Shown piece by piece: positions 27,338-35,948 of a DNA stretch of 64,000 nt. The notes below the pieces were generated by a model. That model had not been told where the DNA came from. It worked only from the letters and a program-made list of their open reading frames with translations, and did not search any database. Position numbers and translations under genes: made by a program. The DNA lies in contig NZ_PDNV01000011.1 of assembly GCF_002849615.1 (NCBI RefSeq), positions 1-64,000 of the forward strand, given 5' to 3'. The DNA is from Pollutimonas nitritireducens. Its GTDB lineage: Bacteria; Pseudomonadota; Gammaproteobacteria; Burkholderiales; Burkholderiaceae_B. Every line of letters begins with the position of its first letter. The first letter of the stretch is position 1.

Positions 27338-28090
27338 TTACACCGCCATTTCAGGCACGAAGCGCAGCACCAGCCATACCACCAATAGAGGCCCGCCATT
27401 AAAGATGGCATGCAATAGCATGCTGGCGCCTATTCCGCGCATTACACGCAGCCAGGACAAGACCAAACCGGTCAACCACTGGGGCAAAACCAGCAAGGGC
27501 ATCAACCACAAGGGCGTCTGATGCAGATTGAAGTTGTATAGGTGCACGCCGGCAAACAGCAATGCCGCCGAGTGGAATATCCATGGAAACCAGCGGCGGT
27601 ACTTCAATCGGTAACGCCATGGCAAACTGCGTCGCGCATAGGACAAACCCAGCAGGTAGGGGAGCCAGCAAAGCGCCAGAATGGCGCCCACAAGCAGCAT
27701 GGCCCCCCACGTAGCGCCCATGAACATCGCACCCACCGCCGCCGGGATTAGCCACCATGCCAAAGCCGGTCGGCGCAAGGCGTAGCGAAATACCAGCTCT
27801 TCAACGACAGGCGCCCACAGCAGCGCCTGCAACCAGGGAATATTCTGTATATCCAGACGATGGGTGGCGCCACCCGCGCCCGCGGCCATCACGGCGATCG
27901 GTCCGAGAAAGACCAGATTCACCGCCCAGAGGAAGCAGGCCCATTTGAACAGCCGCCCTACCGGCAGTCCGGGAAACCAGTCTTCCCACCATCCGTCGCC
28001 GACACGGCGGCCTGGCAGGCGCGGCCCGAATCGCGGACGCAACACAAACCGTACGAAATCGCGCAATTCGCCGCGAAAGCGCTCAGGCAC
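27338..28090 (-). CDS. CPBP-family intramembrane metalloprotease-like protein
   Basis: Membrane protein of 250 residues with about seven helices. It shows the three CPBP/Abi motifs: [12 protein letters not shown] (EExxxR), FAGVHLYNF (FxxxH) and [13 protein letters not shown] (HxxxN/D). Members process prenylated or membrane proteins; the substrate here is unknown. The first 40 residues are basic and cytoplasmic. It overlaps pth by 8 bases and lies 68 bases upstream of the ychF start, within the same minus-strand gene run. Confidence 0.82.
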   Translation of the reverse strand: MPERFRGELRDFVRFVLRPRFGPRLPGRRVGDGWWEDWFPGLPVGRLFKWACFLWAVNLVFLGPIAVMAAGAGGATHRLDIQNIPWLQALLWAPVVEELVFRYALRRPALAWWLIPAAVGAMFMGATWGAMLLVGAILALCWLPYLLGLSYARRSLPWRYRLKYRRWFPWIFHSAALLFAGVHLYNFNLHQTPLWLMPLLVLPQWLTGLVLSWLRVMRGIGASMLLHAIFNGGPLLVVWLVLRFVPEMAV

Positions 28091-28679
28091 GATTTGCCTC
28101 GTGCAATTGACTGGTGGCCTGCTGGAATTCGCCGCGCAGCAGTGCGGGCATGATCGCGCGGCAGCGGTCGATTGCCGACTCGATGTCCTTCAGCTCGTCG
28201 CGCTTGGGCATGTTCAGCACAAAGGCCGCAACCTGCTGCGCCAGTCCCAATGTACGTGGATGCCCTATTCCCAGGCGCAAGCGCCAAAATGCCGGACTGG
28301 CGAGCGCCGCCTGTATATCGCGCAATCCGTTATGCCCGGCATGCCCGCCGCCCTGCTTCAACTTCACATTGCCCGGCATCAGATCGAGCTCGTCGTGTAA
28401 AACGAGAACTTGCTCGGGAACCAGCTTGTAGAACCGCATCAGCCCGCCCGCCGCCTGGCCGGAGCGATTCATGAAGGTCGTGGGCTTGGCGATAATGACG
28501 GCCTCGCCTTCAAAACGTCCCTTGGCCACCCATGCGGAAAAGCTCTTCTCCAGCGAAAAGTCGGCTTTGAGGTCGTCTGCCAAATGGTCGGCCAGCCAAA
28601 AGCCGGCGTTGTGACGCGTCGCTTCATATTCCGGGCCGGGATTTCCTAAGCCGATGACAAGGCGTATGGGTGGGGTCAT
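28083..28679 (-). CDS. pth: Peptidyl-tRNA hydrolase
   Basis: Cleaves peptidyl-tRNA released by drop-off and recycles the tRNA. The 198-residue protein has [22 protein letters not shown] with the catalytic-site Asn and His, [17 protein letters not shown], and [32 protein letters not shown] with the conserved Asp. It follows rplY, the common betaproteobacterial order, and overlaps the CPBP gene by 8 bases. Confidence 0.96.
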   Translation of the reverse strand: MTPPIRLVIGLGNPGPEYEATRHNAGFWLADHLADDLKADFSLEKSFSAWVAKGRFEGEAVIIAKPTTFMNRSGQAAGGLMRFYKLVPEQVLVLHDELDLMPGNVKLKQGGGHAGHNGLRDIQAALASPAFWRLRLGIGHPRTLGLAQQVAAFVLNMPKRDELKDIESAIDRCRAIMPALLRGEFQQATSQLHEANRA

Positions 28680-28695
28680 GAATCATGCCTGCAAT

Positions 28696-28731
28696 AAAAG
28701 AAACCCCTGTCAGCTTACGCTAGGCAGGGGT
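28696..28731 (-). terminator. Terminator after rplY
   Basis: On the minus strand ACCCCTG (from 28731) pairs with CAGGGGT and is followed by TTCTTTTATT. It lies between rplY and pth. A second GC-rich dyad, 28740-28748 with 28765-28773, lies between this stem and the rplY stop and may add to the structure. Confidence 0.65.
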
Positions 28732-28788
28732 CTTGCCGCGCAAGGTCCGATCAGCGCTGCATCGGGACCTTGCTTGGAACTAAGCCAA

Positions 28789-29394
28789 TTACTGGGCTTC
28801 CGGGGCGGCCTCTTCGTCTGCCGCTGCGCTACCGGCCTTCACGTAGGCCGTTGCCACAACAGGACTGGTGTCGCCGGCGTGGGGGGTAAGCACCACACCC
28901 TTGGGCATGACGATGTCGGACATGTGCACCGTGGCACCGGCGAGCATCCCACCCAGGTCGACTTCGATGAACTGGGGCAGATTGGCGGGCAGGCATACGA
29001 CTTCGACTTCGGTCAGCACGTGGCTGATGATGGCACTGCTAAGCTTGACGGCTGGCGATTTCTCGGCATTGATGAAGTGCAATGGCACTTTGGTCGTCAA
29101 GGCTTGCGAAGCATCGACACGTTGAAAATCGACGTGCAGCACCAACTGCTTGTACGGGTGCCATTGCACGGAGCGCAGCAACACCTGTTGCGACTTGCCG
29201 TCGAGGTCCATGCTGAGGATGGAAGCGTGGAACGATTCCTTGCGCAGAGCATGATAGATTTCGTTGTGGTCGAGTTCGATGCTTGCGGGCTCGGCGGTAC
29301 CACCATAAACGATGGCTGGAACACGGCCAGCGTGGCGCAGGCGGCGGCTCGCACTCGTACCCTTATCGCTACGCGAAGTGGCGTTGAATTTCAT
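28789..29394 (-). CDS. rplY: 50S ribosomal protein L25 / Ctc-type
   Basis: Binds 5S rRNA in the large ribosomal subunit. The 201-residue protein is the long, two-domain Ctc form: an L25 domain at residues 1-95 (MKFNATSRSDKGTSASRRLR, VPAIVYGG) and the TL5 C-terminal beta domain. An Ala/Glu-rich tail follows. The frame begins four residues earlier, but GGAG lies 9 bases before ATG 29394, which fixes the start. Confidence 0.95.
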   Translation of the reverse strand: MKFNATSRSDKGTSASRRLRHAGRVPAIVYGGTAEPASIELDHNEIYHALRKESFHASILSMDLDGKSQQVLLRSVQWHPYKQLVLHVDFQRVDASQALTTKVPLHFINAEKSPAVKLSSAIISHVLTEVEVVCLPANLPQFIEVDLGGMLAGATVHMSDIVMPKGVVLTPHAGDTSPVVATAYVKAGSAAADEEAAPEAQ

Positions 29395-29429
29395 GGAAAA
29401 CTCCAAAAACTGGGGGCTTTATGCCCGTT

Positions 29430-29453
29430 GGAAAACGCAGCCGAAAGGCTGCG
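29430..29453 (-). terminator. Hairpin between prs and rplY
   Basis: A perfect 7-bp GC-rich stem (29436-29442 with 29447-29453) closes on a four-base loop and is followed on the minus strand by TTTTCC. It looks like an intrinsic terminator for prs, or an attenuator in the rplY leader, since rplY starts 36 bases downstream. Confidence 0.6.
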
Positions 29454-29495
29454 AGCGACTGTTGCCTGCCGCGACCAGCAAGCAACGGTATGGAT

Positions 29496-30446
29496 TTAAT
29501 CGACGAAAAGGGAACTGACCGATTCGGCGTGGGAAATACGTAATATGGTTTCGCCCAGCAACGACGCACAAGAAAGCTGGCGAATTTTCTTGCATGCCCG
29601 GGCGGCCTCGGAAAGCGGAATCGTGTCGGTGACAACCAGCTCGTCGAGTTCGGATTCGGCAATGCGCTGCACGGCGCCGCCCGAAAGCACGGGGTGCGTG
29701 CAATAGGCGTAGACGGTTACCGCGCCGCGTTCTTTCAAGGCCTGCGCCGCCTTGCATAAGGTACCGGCAGTGTCGACCATGTCGTCCATGATGATACAAG
29801 TGCGGCCATCGACTTCGCCGATGATGTTCATGACTTCGGAAACATTGGCGCGGGGACGACGCTTATCGATAATGGCCAGGTCGGCCTCAAGCTGCTTGGC
29901 CAGCGCCCTGGCGCGGACCACGCCGCCGATATCGGGAGACACAACCACCAGGTCCTGGTAGTTGCGACGCCAGATGTCGCCCAGCAAAAGCGGACCGGCA
30001 TAGATGTTGTCGACCGGGATATCGAAAAAGCCCTGAATCTGATCGGCGTGCAGATCCATGGTCATGACGCGATCGACACCCACGACCTGCAACATATTGG
30101 CCACGACCTTGGCCGATATGGAGACACGAGCGGAACGCGGCCGGCGATCTTGCCGGGCATATCCGAAATAGGGAATGGCTGCCGTGATCTTGCCCGCTGA
30201 AGCGCGGCGCAAGGCATCGACCATCACCATTATTTCCATCAGGCTATCATTGGTGGGCGCACACGTAGGCTGCAATACGAAGACGTCCTTACCGCGAACA
30301 TTTTCATTGATTTCGACCATGACTTCGCCGTCGGAGAAACGACCAACCGTCATTTTTCCGAGCGACATATCAAGGTGATTTGCAACATCGACCGCTAACC
30401 GGGTGTTAGCTGTGCCGGTAAAAATCATGAATCTGTCGTGTGTCAT
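29496..30446 (-). CDS. prs: Ribose-phosphate pyrophosphokinase
   Basis: Makes PRPP from ribose 5-phosphate and ATP for nucleotide, histidine and NAD synthesis. The 316-residue protein shows [32 protein letters not shown], the catalytic-flexible region [31 protein letters not shown] and the PRPP-binding [14 protein letters not shown]-initiated frame begins at 30479, but ATG 30446 gives the canonical start. It sits between tRNA-Gln and rplY, the standard order. Confidence 0.96.
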   Translation of the reverse strand: MTHDRFMIFTGTANTRLAVDVANHLDMSLGKMTVGRFSDGEVMVEINENVRGKDVFVLQPTCAPTNDSLMEIMVMVDALRRASAGKITAAIPYFGYARQDRRPRSARVSISAKVVANMLQVVGVDRVMTMDLHADQIQGFFDIPVDNIYAGPLLLGDIWRRNYQDLVVVSPDIGGVVRARALAKQLEADLAIIDKRRPRANVSEVMNIIGEVDGRTCIIMDDMVDTAGTLCKAAQALKERGAVTVYAYCTHPVLSGGAVQRIAESELDELVVTDTIPLSEAARACKKIRQLSCASLLGETILRISHAESVSSLFVD

Positions 30447-30477
30447 GATGGACGCTAAATGTGGCGTTGCGTTAAAC

Positions 30478-30526
30478 AAAAAAGCTGCTGACCAGCACCG
30501 CCGTTAGGGGCCGACTCAACAGCTTT
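30478..30526 (-). terminator. Terminator-like hairpin between tRNA-Gln and prs
   Basis: On the minus strand AAAGCTG (from 30526) pairs with CAGCTTT (ending 30481), with a partly paired interior, followed by six T residues. It should end the ispE/tRNA transcript. Only about 32 bases separate the T-run from the prs start codon, so it may instead work as an attenuator of prs. Confidence 0.65.
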
Positions 30527-30559
30527 ACGTTGACTGCAAGCCTGTATGGCTTGAAAAAG

Positions 30560-30636
30560 TGGCTGGGGAAGAAGGATTCGAACCTTCGCATGCTGGAATC
30601 AAAATCCAGTGCCTTAACCAGCTTGGCGATTCCCCA
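30560..30636 (-). tRNA. tRNA-Gln (anticodon TTG)
   Basis: The 77-base gene folds as a standard cloverleaf. The acceptor stem TGGGGAA / TTCCCCA is followed by discriminator G and an encoded CCA (plus-strand TGG at 30560-30562). The anticodon loop reads TT-TTG-AT (anticodon at 30600-30602), decoding CAA/CAG glutamine codons. The T-loop GGTTCGAATCC is intact. It lies 2 bases after the ispE stop, the usual place for tRNA-Gln in betaproteobacteria. Confidence 0.97.
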
Positions 30637-30638
30637 AT

Positions 30639-31562
30639 TCAACTGCTTGTCCAGTGTCGTAGCGGATGCTCAAACAAACCAGGGCAAGCCCAGGCATTTT
30701 GAATAACCGCTGCGTCGTCGTTTTCACGATTCAGCATTCTACCGATTATTTGCTTCTGACACACTGCCGCTTGTTCGATCGTTACAAATTCAACGAAAAA
30801 GCAGGCACCGGATCCGGTCATTCTTGCGTTCAAACCTTGCTGTGCAAGCCACGTTGCCGCAGCCTTGACCCTGGGGTACTTTGCAAGAACTACTGGTTCA
30901 AGATCGTTGCGTCCGAAAAAACCGGCGACCCTATTGCCGTTTTCTGCTGCATCGATTGTGTACCAATCAGTAAAGACCGATATTGTGACCGAAGGTGAAT
31001 CTCTTGTCAACTCAGGCGATAGAAAAACCCCCTGCGTCGGAACACTTTGCGCAGGCTGCACGACAACATAGGCGCGCTCGGGCAAACTCACGGGCGTGAG
31101 CACCTCACCTATTCCTTCGGCAAAGGCCGGTTCCCCGTGTATAAACACCGGTACATCGGCGCCAAGCGCAAGACCCAAACGCATCAACTGTGAACGCGAT
31201 AAATTCGTCTGCCATAAACGATTCAATGCAATAAGCGTGGACGCGGCATCACTGGAGCCGCCTCCCAGGCCGCCACCCGGCGGTATTCTCTTGGTATAGC
31301 GTATTTGTGCACCGCGCTTTGTGCCGGTCGCGTGCTGCAAGGCCCGGGCGGCGCGCACGACCAGGTCGTCTTCGGCATCCAGTCCCGCATGCTGGCCTTC
31401 GCGCATGATACGGCCGTCATCACGCAGGTCGAAATCCAGCGTATCGTAAAAACCAATGAAACGAAAAACGGTCTGCAACAGATGGTAGCCATCGTCGCGA
31501 CGCCCCGTGACATGCAGGAACAGATTGATCTTGGCCGGAGCCGGCACATCGTATAAAGCCAT
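30639..31562 (-). CDS. ispE: 4-diphosphocytidyl-2-C-methyl-D-erythritol kinase
   Basis: GHMP kinase of the MEP isoprenoid pathway, 307 residues. Motifs: YDVPAPAKINLFLHVTGRRDDGYHLLQ at the N-terminus (substrate Lys and His), the ATP-binding PPGGGLGGGSSDAAS near residue 100, and the C-terminal MTGSGACFFVEF. It lies between lolB and tRNA-Gln, as in most betaproteobacteria, and likely shares a transcript with lolB and the TPR gene upstream. Confidence 0.96.
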   Translation of the reverse strand: MALYDVPAPAKINLFLHVTGRRDDGYHLLQTVFRFIGFYDTLDFDLRDDGRIMREGQHAGLDAEDDLVVRAARALQHATGTKRGAQIRYTKRIPPGGGLGGGSSDAASTLIALNRLWQTNLSRSQLMRLGLALGADVPVFIHGEPAFAEGIGEVLTPVSLPERAYVVVQPAQSVPTQGVFLSPELTRDSPSVTISVFTDWYTIDAAENGNRVAGFFGRNDLEPVVLAKYPRVKAAATWLAQQGLNARMTGSGACFFVEFVTIEQAAVCQKQIIGRMLNRENDDAAVIQNAWACPGLFEHPLRHWTSS

Positions 31563-31574
31563 TAAGCGCCCCTC

Positions 31575-32162
31575 TCAGCCGCCATCCACGACGAGACGCA
31601 TGCTGATGGTCCGATTCGGATCGTGGCGATTAAGCTGGAGCAGGCCAGGCCCCAAGGCATCGTAGCGCGACAATTGCACTCGCCACCCGTTCTGGGAGAA
31701 CGTTGCGGGCTTGCCGTCGGGGCCGGCCTTCAGGCCCTGCACACTGTCGCTGCCGGTGTTGCCCCGCAGCCAATCGCGCAATCCTGCAACCGGTATCGGG
31801 CTGCCAAGTATCTGCTCTACCAATGCGTCGGGATGTACCGCCTGTTCCGTCGAGCCGTCGCTGCGGATAAGCGTTGCAGTGCCAGGCTCCACCTGCACGC
31901 GCGCCAACGTATTGCCCAGGGGGTTGGCTAGGTCGAGCATAAGCATGTTTCCCGAGTCGTGCCAGGAGAACCCGCCCTGCACAGCCTCTTGCTTGCCATC
32001 GGCATAATTCACGCTTAATGCAAAGCGTCCGCTGCGGTCGAACGACGCACCGGGTGTGGCACTGGTGATTGCTGGGGGTGTGGCGCACGCCGCGAGCACC
32101 AGACAGGTGAGTGCCGCACATAACCACCGCAGGTAAACGAAACGGAATGGTGTGGCGGTCAT
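31575..32162 (-). CDS. lolB: Outer-membrane lipoprotein LolB
   Basis: Accepts lipoproteins from LolA and places them in the outer membrane. The 195-residue precursor has a signal peptide ending in the lipobox LAAC (lipidated Cys about residue 26). Mature features FALSVNYADGKQEAVQGGFSW, LMLDLANPLGNTLARVQ and a region around PVAGLRDWLRG match LolB. It overlaps the TPR gene by 4 bases and precedes ispE by 12. Confidence 0.92.
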   Translation of the reverse strand: MTATPFRFVYLRWLCAALTCLVLAACATPPAITSATPGASFDRSGRFALSVNYADGKQEAVQGGFSWHDSGNMLMLDLANPLGNTLARVQVEPGTATLIRSDGSTEQAVHPDALVEQILGSPIPVAGLRDWLRGNTGSDSVQGLKAGPDGKPATFSQNGWRVQLSRYDALGPGLLQLNRHDPNRTISMRLVVDGG

Positions 32163-33937
32163 TTAAGCGTCACTCCAAGCCGCTTCAACGTGCCAAGCAG
32201 GGTTGCGTTTTTCCCATCGTTTTCCATGCCGGCACGCCAAATGCGCCTGGCTTCGGCAGTACGTTTGGAGACCCACAGCACCTCGCCCAAATGGGCAGCC
32301 ACATCGGCTGTCGGCAGCTGATCGTAGGAACGCTGCAGATACTCCAGGGCAGCCTCGTAGTCCCCGGTACGGTACAGGTACCAACCAACGCTGTCGAGTA
32401 TGAAGGGATTGTCGGGATCGAGTTCAAGGGCGCGTTCGAGGAGATCCTGCGCCTCTTCCAATTTGCGATTTTGATCCGCGTAGGTATAACCCAGCGAATT
32501 AAAGGCGTTGGCATTATTTGGATCCAGTTCGATGACGCGCTTCATGAGTTCTTCGAACTTGTCCATATTTCCTTGGCGCTCGTACAGCATGGCCAGGTCG
32601 TACTTGATTTCGGGTGTGTCCGGCAATTGCGCATCGGCCTTGACAAGGACCTCGACAGCTGTATCGCTGCGGCCCGCCTCGCGATAGATGGATGCAAGGG
32701 TGAGCGCGACAACCGAACGCTCGTGGTGGTCCTGGGGCTTAAGCCTATCGATACTGCGACGAGCCTGCGCCAGATCGCCTTTCTTGGCTTGAAGCACAGC
32801 TTTGTGAACCTGTGCCTGGAAACGCAGCATACTGTCGTCGATGAGGTCCAGCTGGACGATTGCTTCGTCCAGCTTGTTCTCCTTTTCGGCGATCTGGACC
32901 AGCAACAAACGGGCGTCCGAGGCATCGGCGGCGGCATTGCTGGCCTTGTCATTGATCGACTTGCGCCGCTGCGTTTGCACACTGATATATTCCTCAAGCA
33001 GCGCCTTGGCCTGCGGATATTGACCGGCGCGCATGTGAACCTCGGCCTCGGTGTAGAGCAGGTCGAAATCTTCGGGTGCATGTTGACGCATGGTGTCGAC
33101 CTGCGCCAGGGCGGCATCAAACTCACGTTGTTCGACGAGGCGATTGACGAGCATGAGCTGGAGCTTTCGATTTTCGGGATGCTTGGCGATATAGGCCCGC
33201 GTCTCGTGCACGGCGACAACGGGATCCACCTTGAGGCCGTATTCCAGAATGCGCTGCGCGGCCATCTCGGAATTAGGATCCAGCGCAAGTGCCTGCTTGG
33301 CTTCGGCTACCGCCTGCACGGCATCGGCGGCTGCCCACGCCGCATCGGACAAGGCCAGGTGGGCAATAGGCAAGGACCGGGCGGAAGCCGGTAATGCCTG
33401 GTCCATTACGTCGAGTGCAACACGCTTGTCTGCCATCTTGCCGACAATGGCTGCTGCCTGGATGATGGCCTGCTCTTTATCTTCGGCCTGTTCTATGCGT
33501 GCCCGCAACGTTGCCGCCAGGCCGGCCGTCTGGCCGTTGGACGCCGCCAGTGCCAGCGACGAGGCCACGGCTTCGGGATCGTTGGGTGCAAGCAAAGCCC
33601 ACTCGCGCGCTGCCTTCAAGGAGCGCGCCAAGTCTCGATCGGCCATGGATATCTGAAATGCCCGTTTCGCCAGGCGGGGGTCCGACGTCTCGCGTGCAAG
33701 GTCGAGCAGGGTCTGGCTGGCCATATCGAAATGTCCGCGCTGCGCAGCGATCTCGGCCGCCAGTATCCGATAAAGCGTATCGGCAGTAAGCTTGACCGCA
33801 GGAAGTTCACCCGCGCGCAAGCGTATCTGTTCAACCTGTTCCGGTGTCTTGACGGTCTGGGCCGCATGGGCTGGAACAGACCACGATGCAAAGACAGGCG
33901 CAAACAGCATGAACAGCAGGGGAATTTGACGTTTCAT
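32159..33937 (-). CDS. Secreted/periplasmic TPR-repeat protein
   Basis: Tetratricopeptide-repeat protein of 592 residues with an N-terminal signal peptide (MKRQIPLLFMLFAPVFASW, cleavage near VPAHA). Many TPR units fill the chain; clear ones near the C-terminus include NAFNSLGYTYADQNRKLEEA and ILDSVGWYLYRTGDYEAALE. Such proteins stand next to lolB in betaproteobacteria and are thought to scaffold envelope complexes; the function is not defined. The frame is open 16 residues further upstream, but the signal peptide fixes Met at 33937. It is coupled to lolB by a 4-base overlap. Confidence 0.85.
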   Translation of the reverse strand: MKRQIPLLFMLFAPVFASWSVPAHAAQTVKTPEQVEQIRLRAGELPAVKLTADTLYRILAAEIAAQRGHFDMASQTLLDLARETSDPRLAKRAFQISMADRDLARSLKAAREWALLAPNDPEAVASSLALAASNGQTAGLAATLRARIEQAEDKEQAIIQAAAIVGKMADKRVALDVMDQALPASARSLPIAHLALSDAAWAAADAVQAVAEAKQALALDPNSEMAAQRILEYGLKVDPVVAVHETRAYIAKHPENRKLQLMLVNRLVEQREFDAALAQVDTMRQHAPEDFDLLYTEAEVHMRAGQYPQAKALLEEYISVQTQRRKSINDKASNAAADASDARLLLVQIAEKENKLDEAIVQLDLIDDSMLRFQAQVHKAVLQAKKGDLAQARRSIDRLKPQDHHERSVVALTLASIYREAGRSDTAVEVLVKADAQLPDTPEIKYDLAMLYERQGNMDKFEELMKRVIELDPNNANAFNSLGYTYADQNRKLEEAQDLLERALELDPDNPFILDSVGWYLYRTGDYEAALEYLQRSYDQLPTADVAAHLGEVLWVSKRTAEARRIWRAGMENDGKNATLLGTLKRLGVTLK

Positions 33938-34023
33938 TAAAGAGAACCACCGCCGCTGCGCCGGAAATAAAGCGTCAGATGGCAAAATTACATACTCAGA
34001 TTTAAGGATGTTATCACCCCCTT

Positions 34024-34851
34024 ATGCCGGAACTACCAGAAGTCGAAACCACGCGTCGCGGAATAGCGACGATTATGCCGGGCCATGTATTAAAACAGTT
34101 TTTCGTGTATGAGCCCCGCATGCGCTGGCCCGTCCCCCCCGATATCGAACAGACCATCAGCGGACATGAAGTCGTCAGCTGCGAGCGCCGCGGCAAATAT
34201 CTGTTGATCAACTTTGATCATGGAACGCAAATCATACATCTGGGAATGTCGGGATCACTGCGGCGGGCCGGGCTGGACGAGCCGCGTCGCAAGCATGATC
34301 ACGCCGAGTGGCTATTCGACCATGCCCGATTCCTGCTGCATGATCCGCGCCGCTTTGGAGCAATACTGTGGCACGACAAGGCCAGGGGGCCGGTCGGCAC
34401 GCACGCCCTGCTGCACAAGCTCGGCATAGAGCCATTCGACCCCCTGTTCACCGGTGCGTACCTGCATCGACGCTTGCACGCCAGGACGCTCTCGATCAAG
34501 CAGGCCCTGCTGGCCGGAACCATCGTGGTGGGCGTCGGCAATATCTATGCGTCCGAGTCGCTATTCCGCGCGGGCATCAACCCCCTTGCCGCGGCCGGAA
34601 CAATCTCGCTGCAGCGATGCCACCGGCTGGTGGCAGCCGTACGGCAAACGCTGAGCGAAGCGCTGGCGTCCGGCGGTAGCACCTTGCGGGACTATGTCAA
34701 CGCCACCGGCGAAGCCGGTGCGTACTTCGACATCTATGCAGCGGTCTATGAAAAGGCGGGCCGTCCCTGCAGCGCCTGCGGGACGCCCATACGACGGATA
34801 GTCCAGGGACAACGAGCCACCTACTATTGCCCGACATGCCAACGACGCTGA
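34024..34851 (+). CDS. mutM: Formamidopyrimidine-DNA glycosylase
   Basis: Base-excision repair enzyme removing 8-oxoguanine and FaPy lesions. The 275-residue protein has the catalytic N-terminus PELPEVETTRRGI (Pro1 nucleophile after Met removal, Glu2), the H2TH region VGVGNIYASESLFRAGINP, and the C-terminal zinc finger (CSACGTPI ... YYCPTCQR). It diverges from the TPR/lolB genes, the usual arrangement in this group. In many relatives mutY follows; here a catabolic operon follows instead. Confidence 0.96.
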   Translation: MPELPEVETTRRGIATIMPGHVLKQFFVYEPRMRWPVPPDIEQTISGHEVVSCERRGKYLLINFDHGTQIIHLGMSGSLRRAGLDEPRRKHDHAEWLFDHARFLLHDPRRFGAILWHDKARGPVGTHALLHKLGIEPFDPLFTGAYLHRRLHARTLSIKQALLAGTIVVGVGNIYASESLFRAGINPLAAAGTISLQRCHRLVAAVRQTLSEALASGGSTLRDYVNATGEAGAYFDIYAAVYEKAGRPCSACGTPIRRIVQGQRATYYCPTCQRR

Positions 34852-34880
34852 TAACCCTTCATTTGCCTATAACGAACGGA

Positions 34881-34909
34881 TTGCATATAAACAAATAGTG
34901 AGATATATT
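34881..34909 (+). promoter_or_regulatory. Candidate promoter of the homogentisate operon
   Basis: TTGCAT (34881-34886) and TATATT (34904-34909) are separated by 17 bases and face the MBL gene. Transcription would start near 34916, 23 bases before its start codon. A ribosome-binding GGAG follows. Confidence 0.6.
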
Positions 34910-34938
34910 TTCAGCAACTTAACGGAGACTCCCTACTC

Positions 34939-35892
34939 ATGAGCAAACAATTTGCCTCGCACGCCGATCTCGACGACAAGGCCGTTTCTTTCGAGAAACT
35001 ATCCGACAATGCCTATGCCTACACGGCCGAAGGCGATCCGAACTCCGGCATCATTGTTGGCGACGACGCCGTCATGGTGATCGACACCCAGGCCACTCCC
35101 ATCATGGCGCAAGACGTTATCCGACGAGTCCAGGAAGTCACCGACAAGCCCATCAAGTACATCCTGCTGTCGCACTACCACGCCGTGCGCGTGCTGGGTG
35201 CCTCGGCATATAACGCCCAGGAAATCATCGCAAGCCGCGACACCTACGACCTTATCGTGGAGCGCGGCGAGCAAGACAAGGCCAGTGAAATCGGCCGTTT
35301 TCCGCGCTTGTTCCGCAATGTCGAATCAGTACCGCCCGGCCTTACCTGGCCCACCATCACCTTCGACGGCGAAATGACGGTCAACCTGGGCAACCTCGAA
35401 GTCCAGATCCTTCAGGTTGGCCGCGGCCATACTAAGGGCGACACCATCGCATGGCTGCCAGACCAACGTATTCTGTTCGCCGGCGACCTGGTGGAATATC
35501 AATCCACCCCCTATGCCGGCGACTGCTACTTCCGCGAATGGCCACATACGCTCGACACGCTCGCCGAGTTCAACGCGGAAAAAATGGTGCCTGGGCGTGG
35601 CCCTGCGCTGAAATCGGCCGATGAAGTGCGCAAGGGCCTGGCCGGCACGCGCGCCTTCCTCACCGACCTGTATTCCTGCGTGAACAACGGCGTGGCGGCA
35701 GGCAGGGACCTTAAATCCATTTATCGCGAAACCTATGACTTCATGAAGCCGCGCTATGCCGACTGGGTCATTTTCGACCATTGCATGCCCTTTGACGTCT
35801 CGCGTGCGTACGACGAAGCCACTGGTTACGACGACCCGCGCATCTGGACAGCGGAACGCGACATTGAAATGTGGAAGCAGCTGGAAGGCTGA
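34939..35892 (+). CDS. MBL-fold hydrolase with altered metal motif
   Basis: Metallo-beta-lactamase-fold protein of 317 residues. In place of the usual HxHxDH, it has H79-Y-H81-A-V83-R84 (LSHYHAVRVLG), so both ligands of the second metal site (Asp and His) are replaced by Val and Arg. Later ligands look intact: His164 in GRGHTKGDT and Asp183 in FAGDLVEY. It therefore may bind one metal or none at the second site. It opens the homogentisate operon, so a lactone- or thioester-type substrate in aromatic breakdown is plausible but unproved. Confidence 0.8.
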   Translation: MSKQFASHADLDDKAVSFEKLSDNAYAYTAEGDPNSGIIVGDDAVMVIDTQATPIMAQDVIRRVQEVTDKPIKYILLSHYHAVRVLGASAYNAQEIIASRDTYDLIVERGEQDKASEIGRFPRLFRNVESVPPGLTWPTITFDGEMTVNLGNLEVQILQVGRGHTKGDTIAWLPDQRILFAGDLVEYQSTPYAGDCYFREWPHTLDTLAEFNAEKMVPGRGPALKSADEVRKGLAGTRAFLTDLYSCVNNGVAAGRDLKSIYRETYDFMKPRYADWVIFDHCMPFDVSRAYDEATGYDDPRIWTAERDIEMWKQLEG

Positions 35893-35948
35893 TTGCCGCC
35901 GACTACATCAAAACAATAACGAGCAGCCACCAACATGAGGAGCAGCGG

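Noticed and set aside
32111-33394. 427-residue open frame on the plus strand
   Set aside because: It is antisense to the TPR-repeat gene, has no family resemblance, and arises from the high-GC third-codon bias of the true gene.
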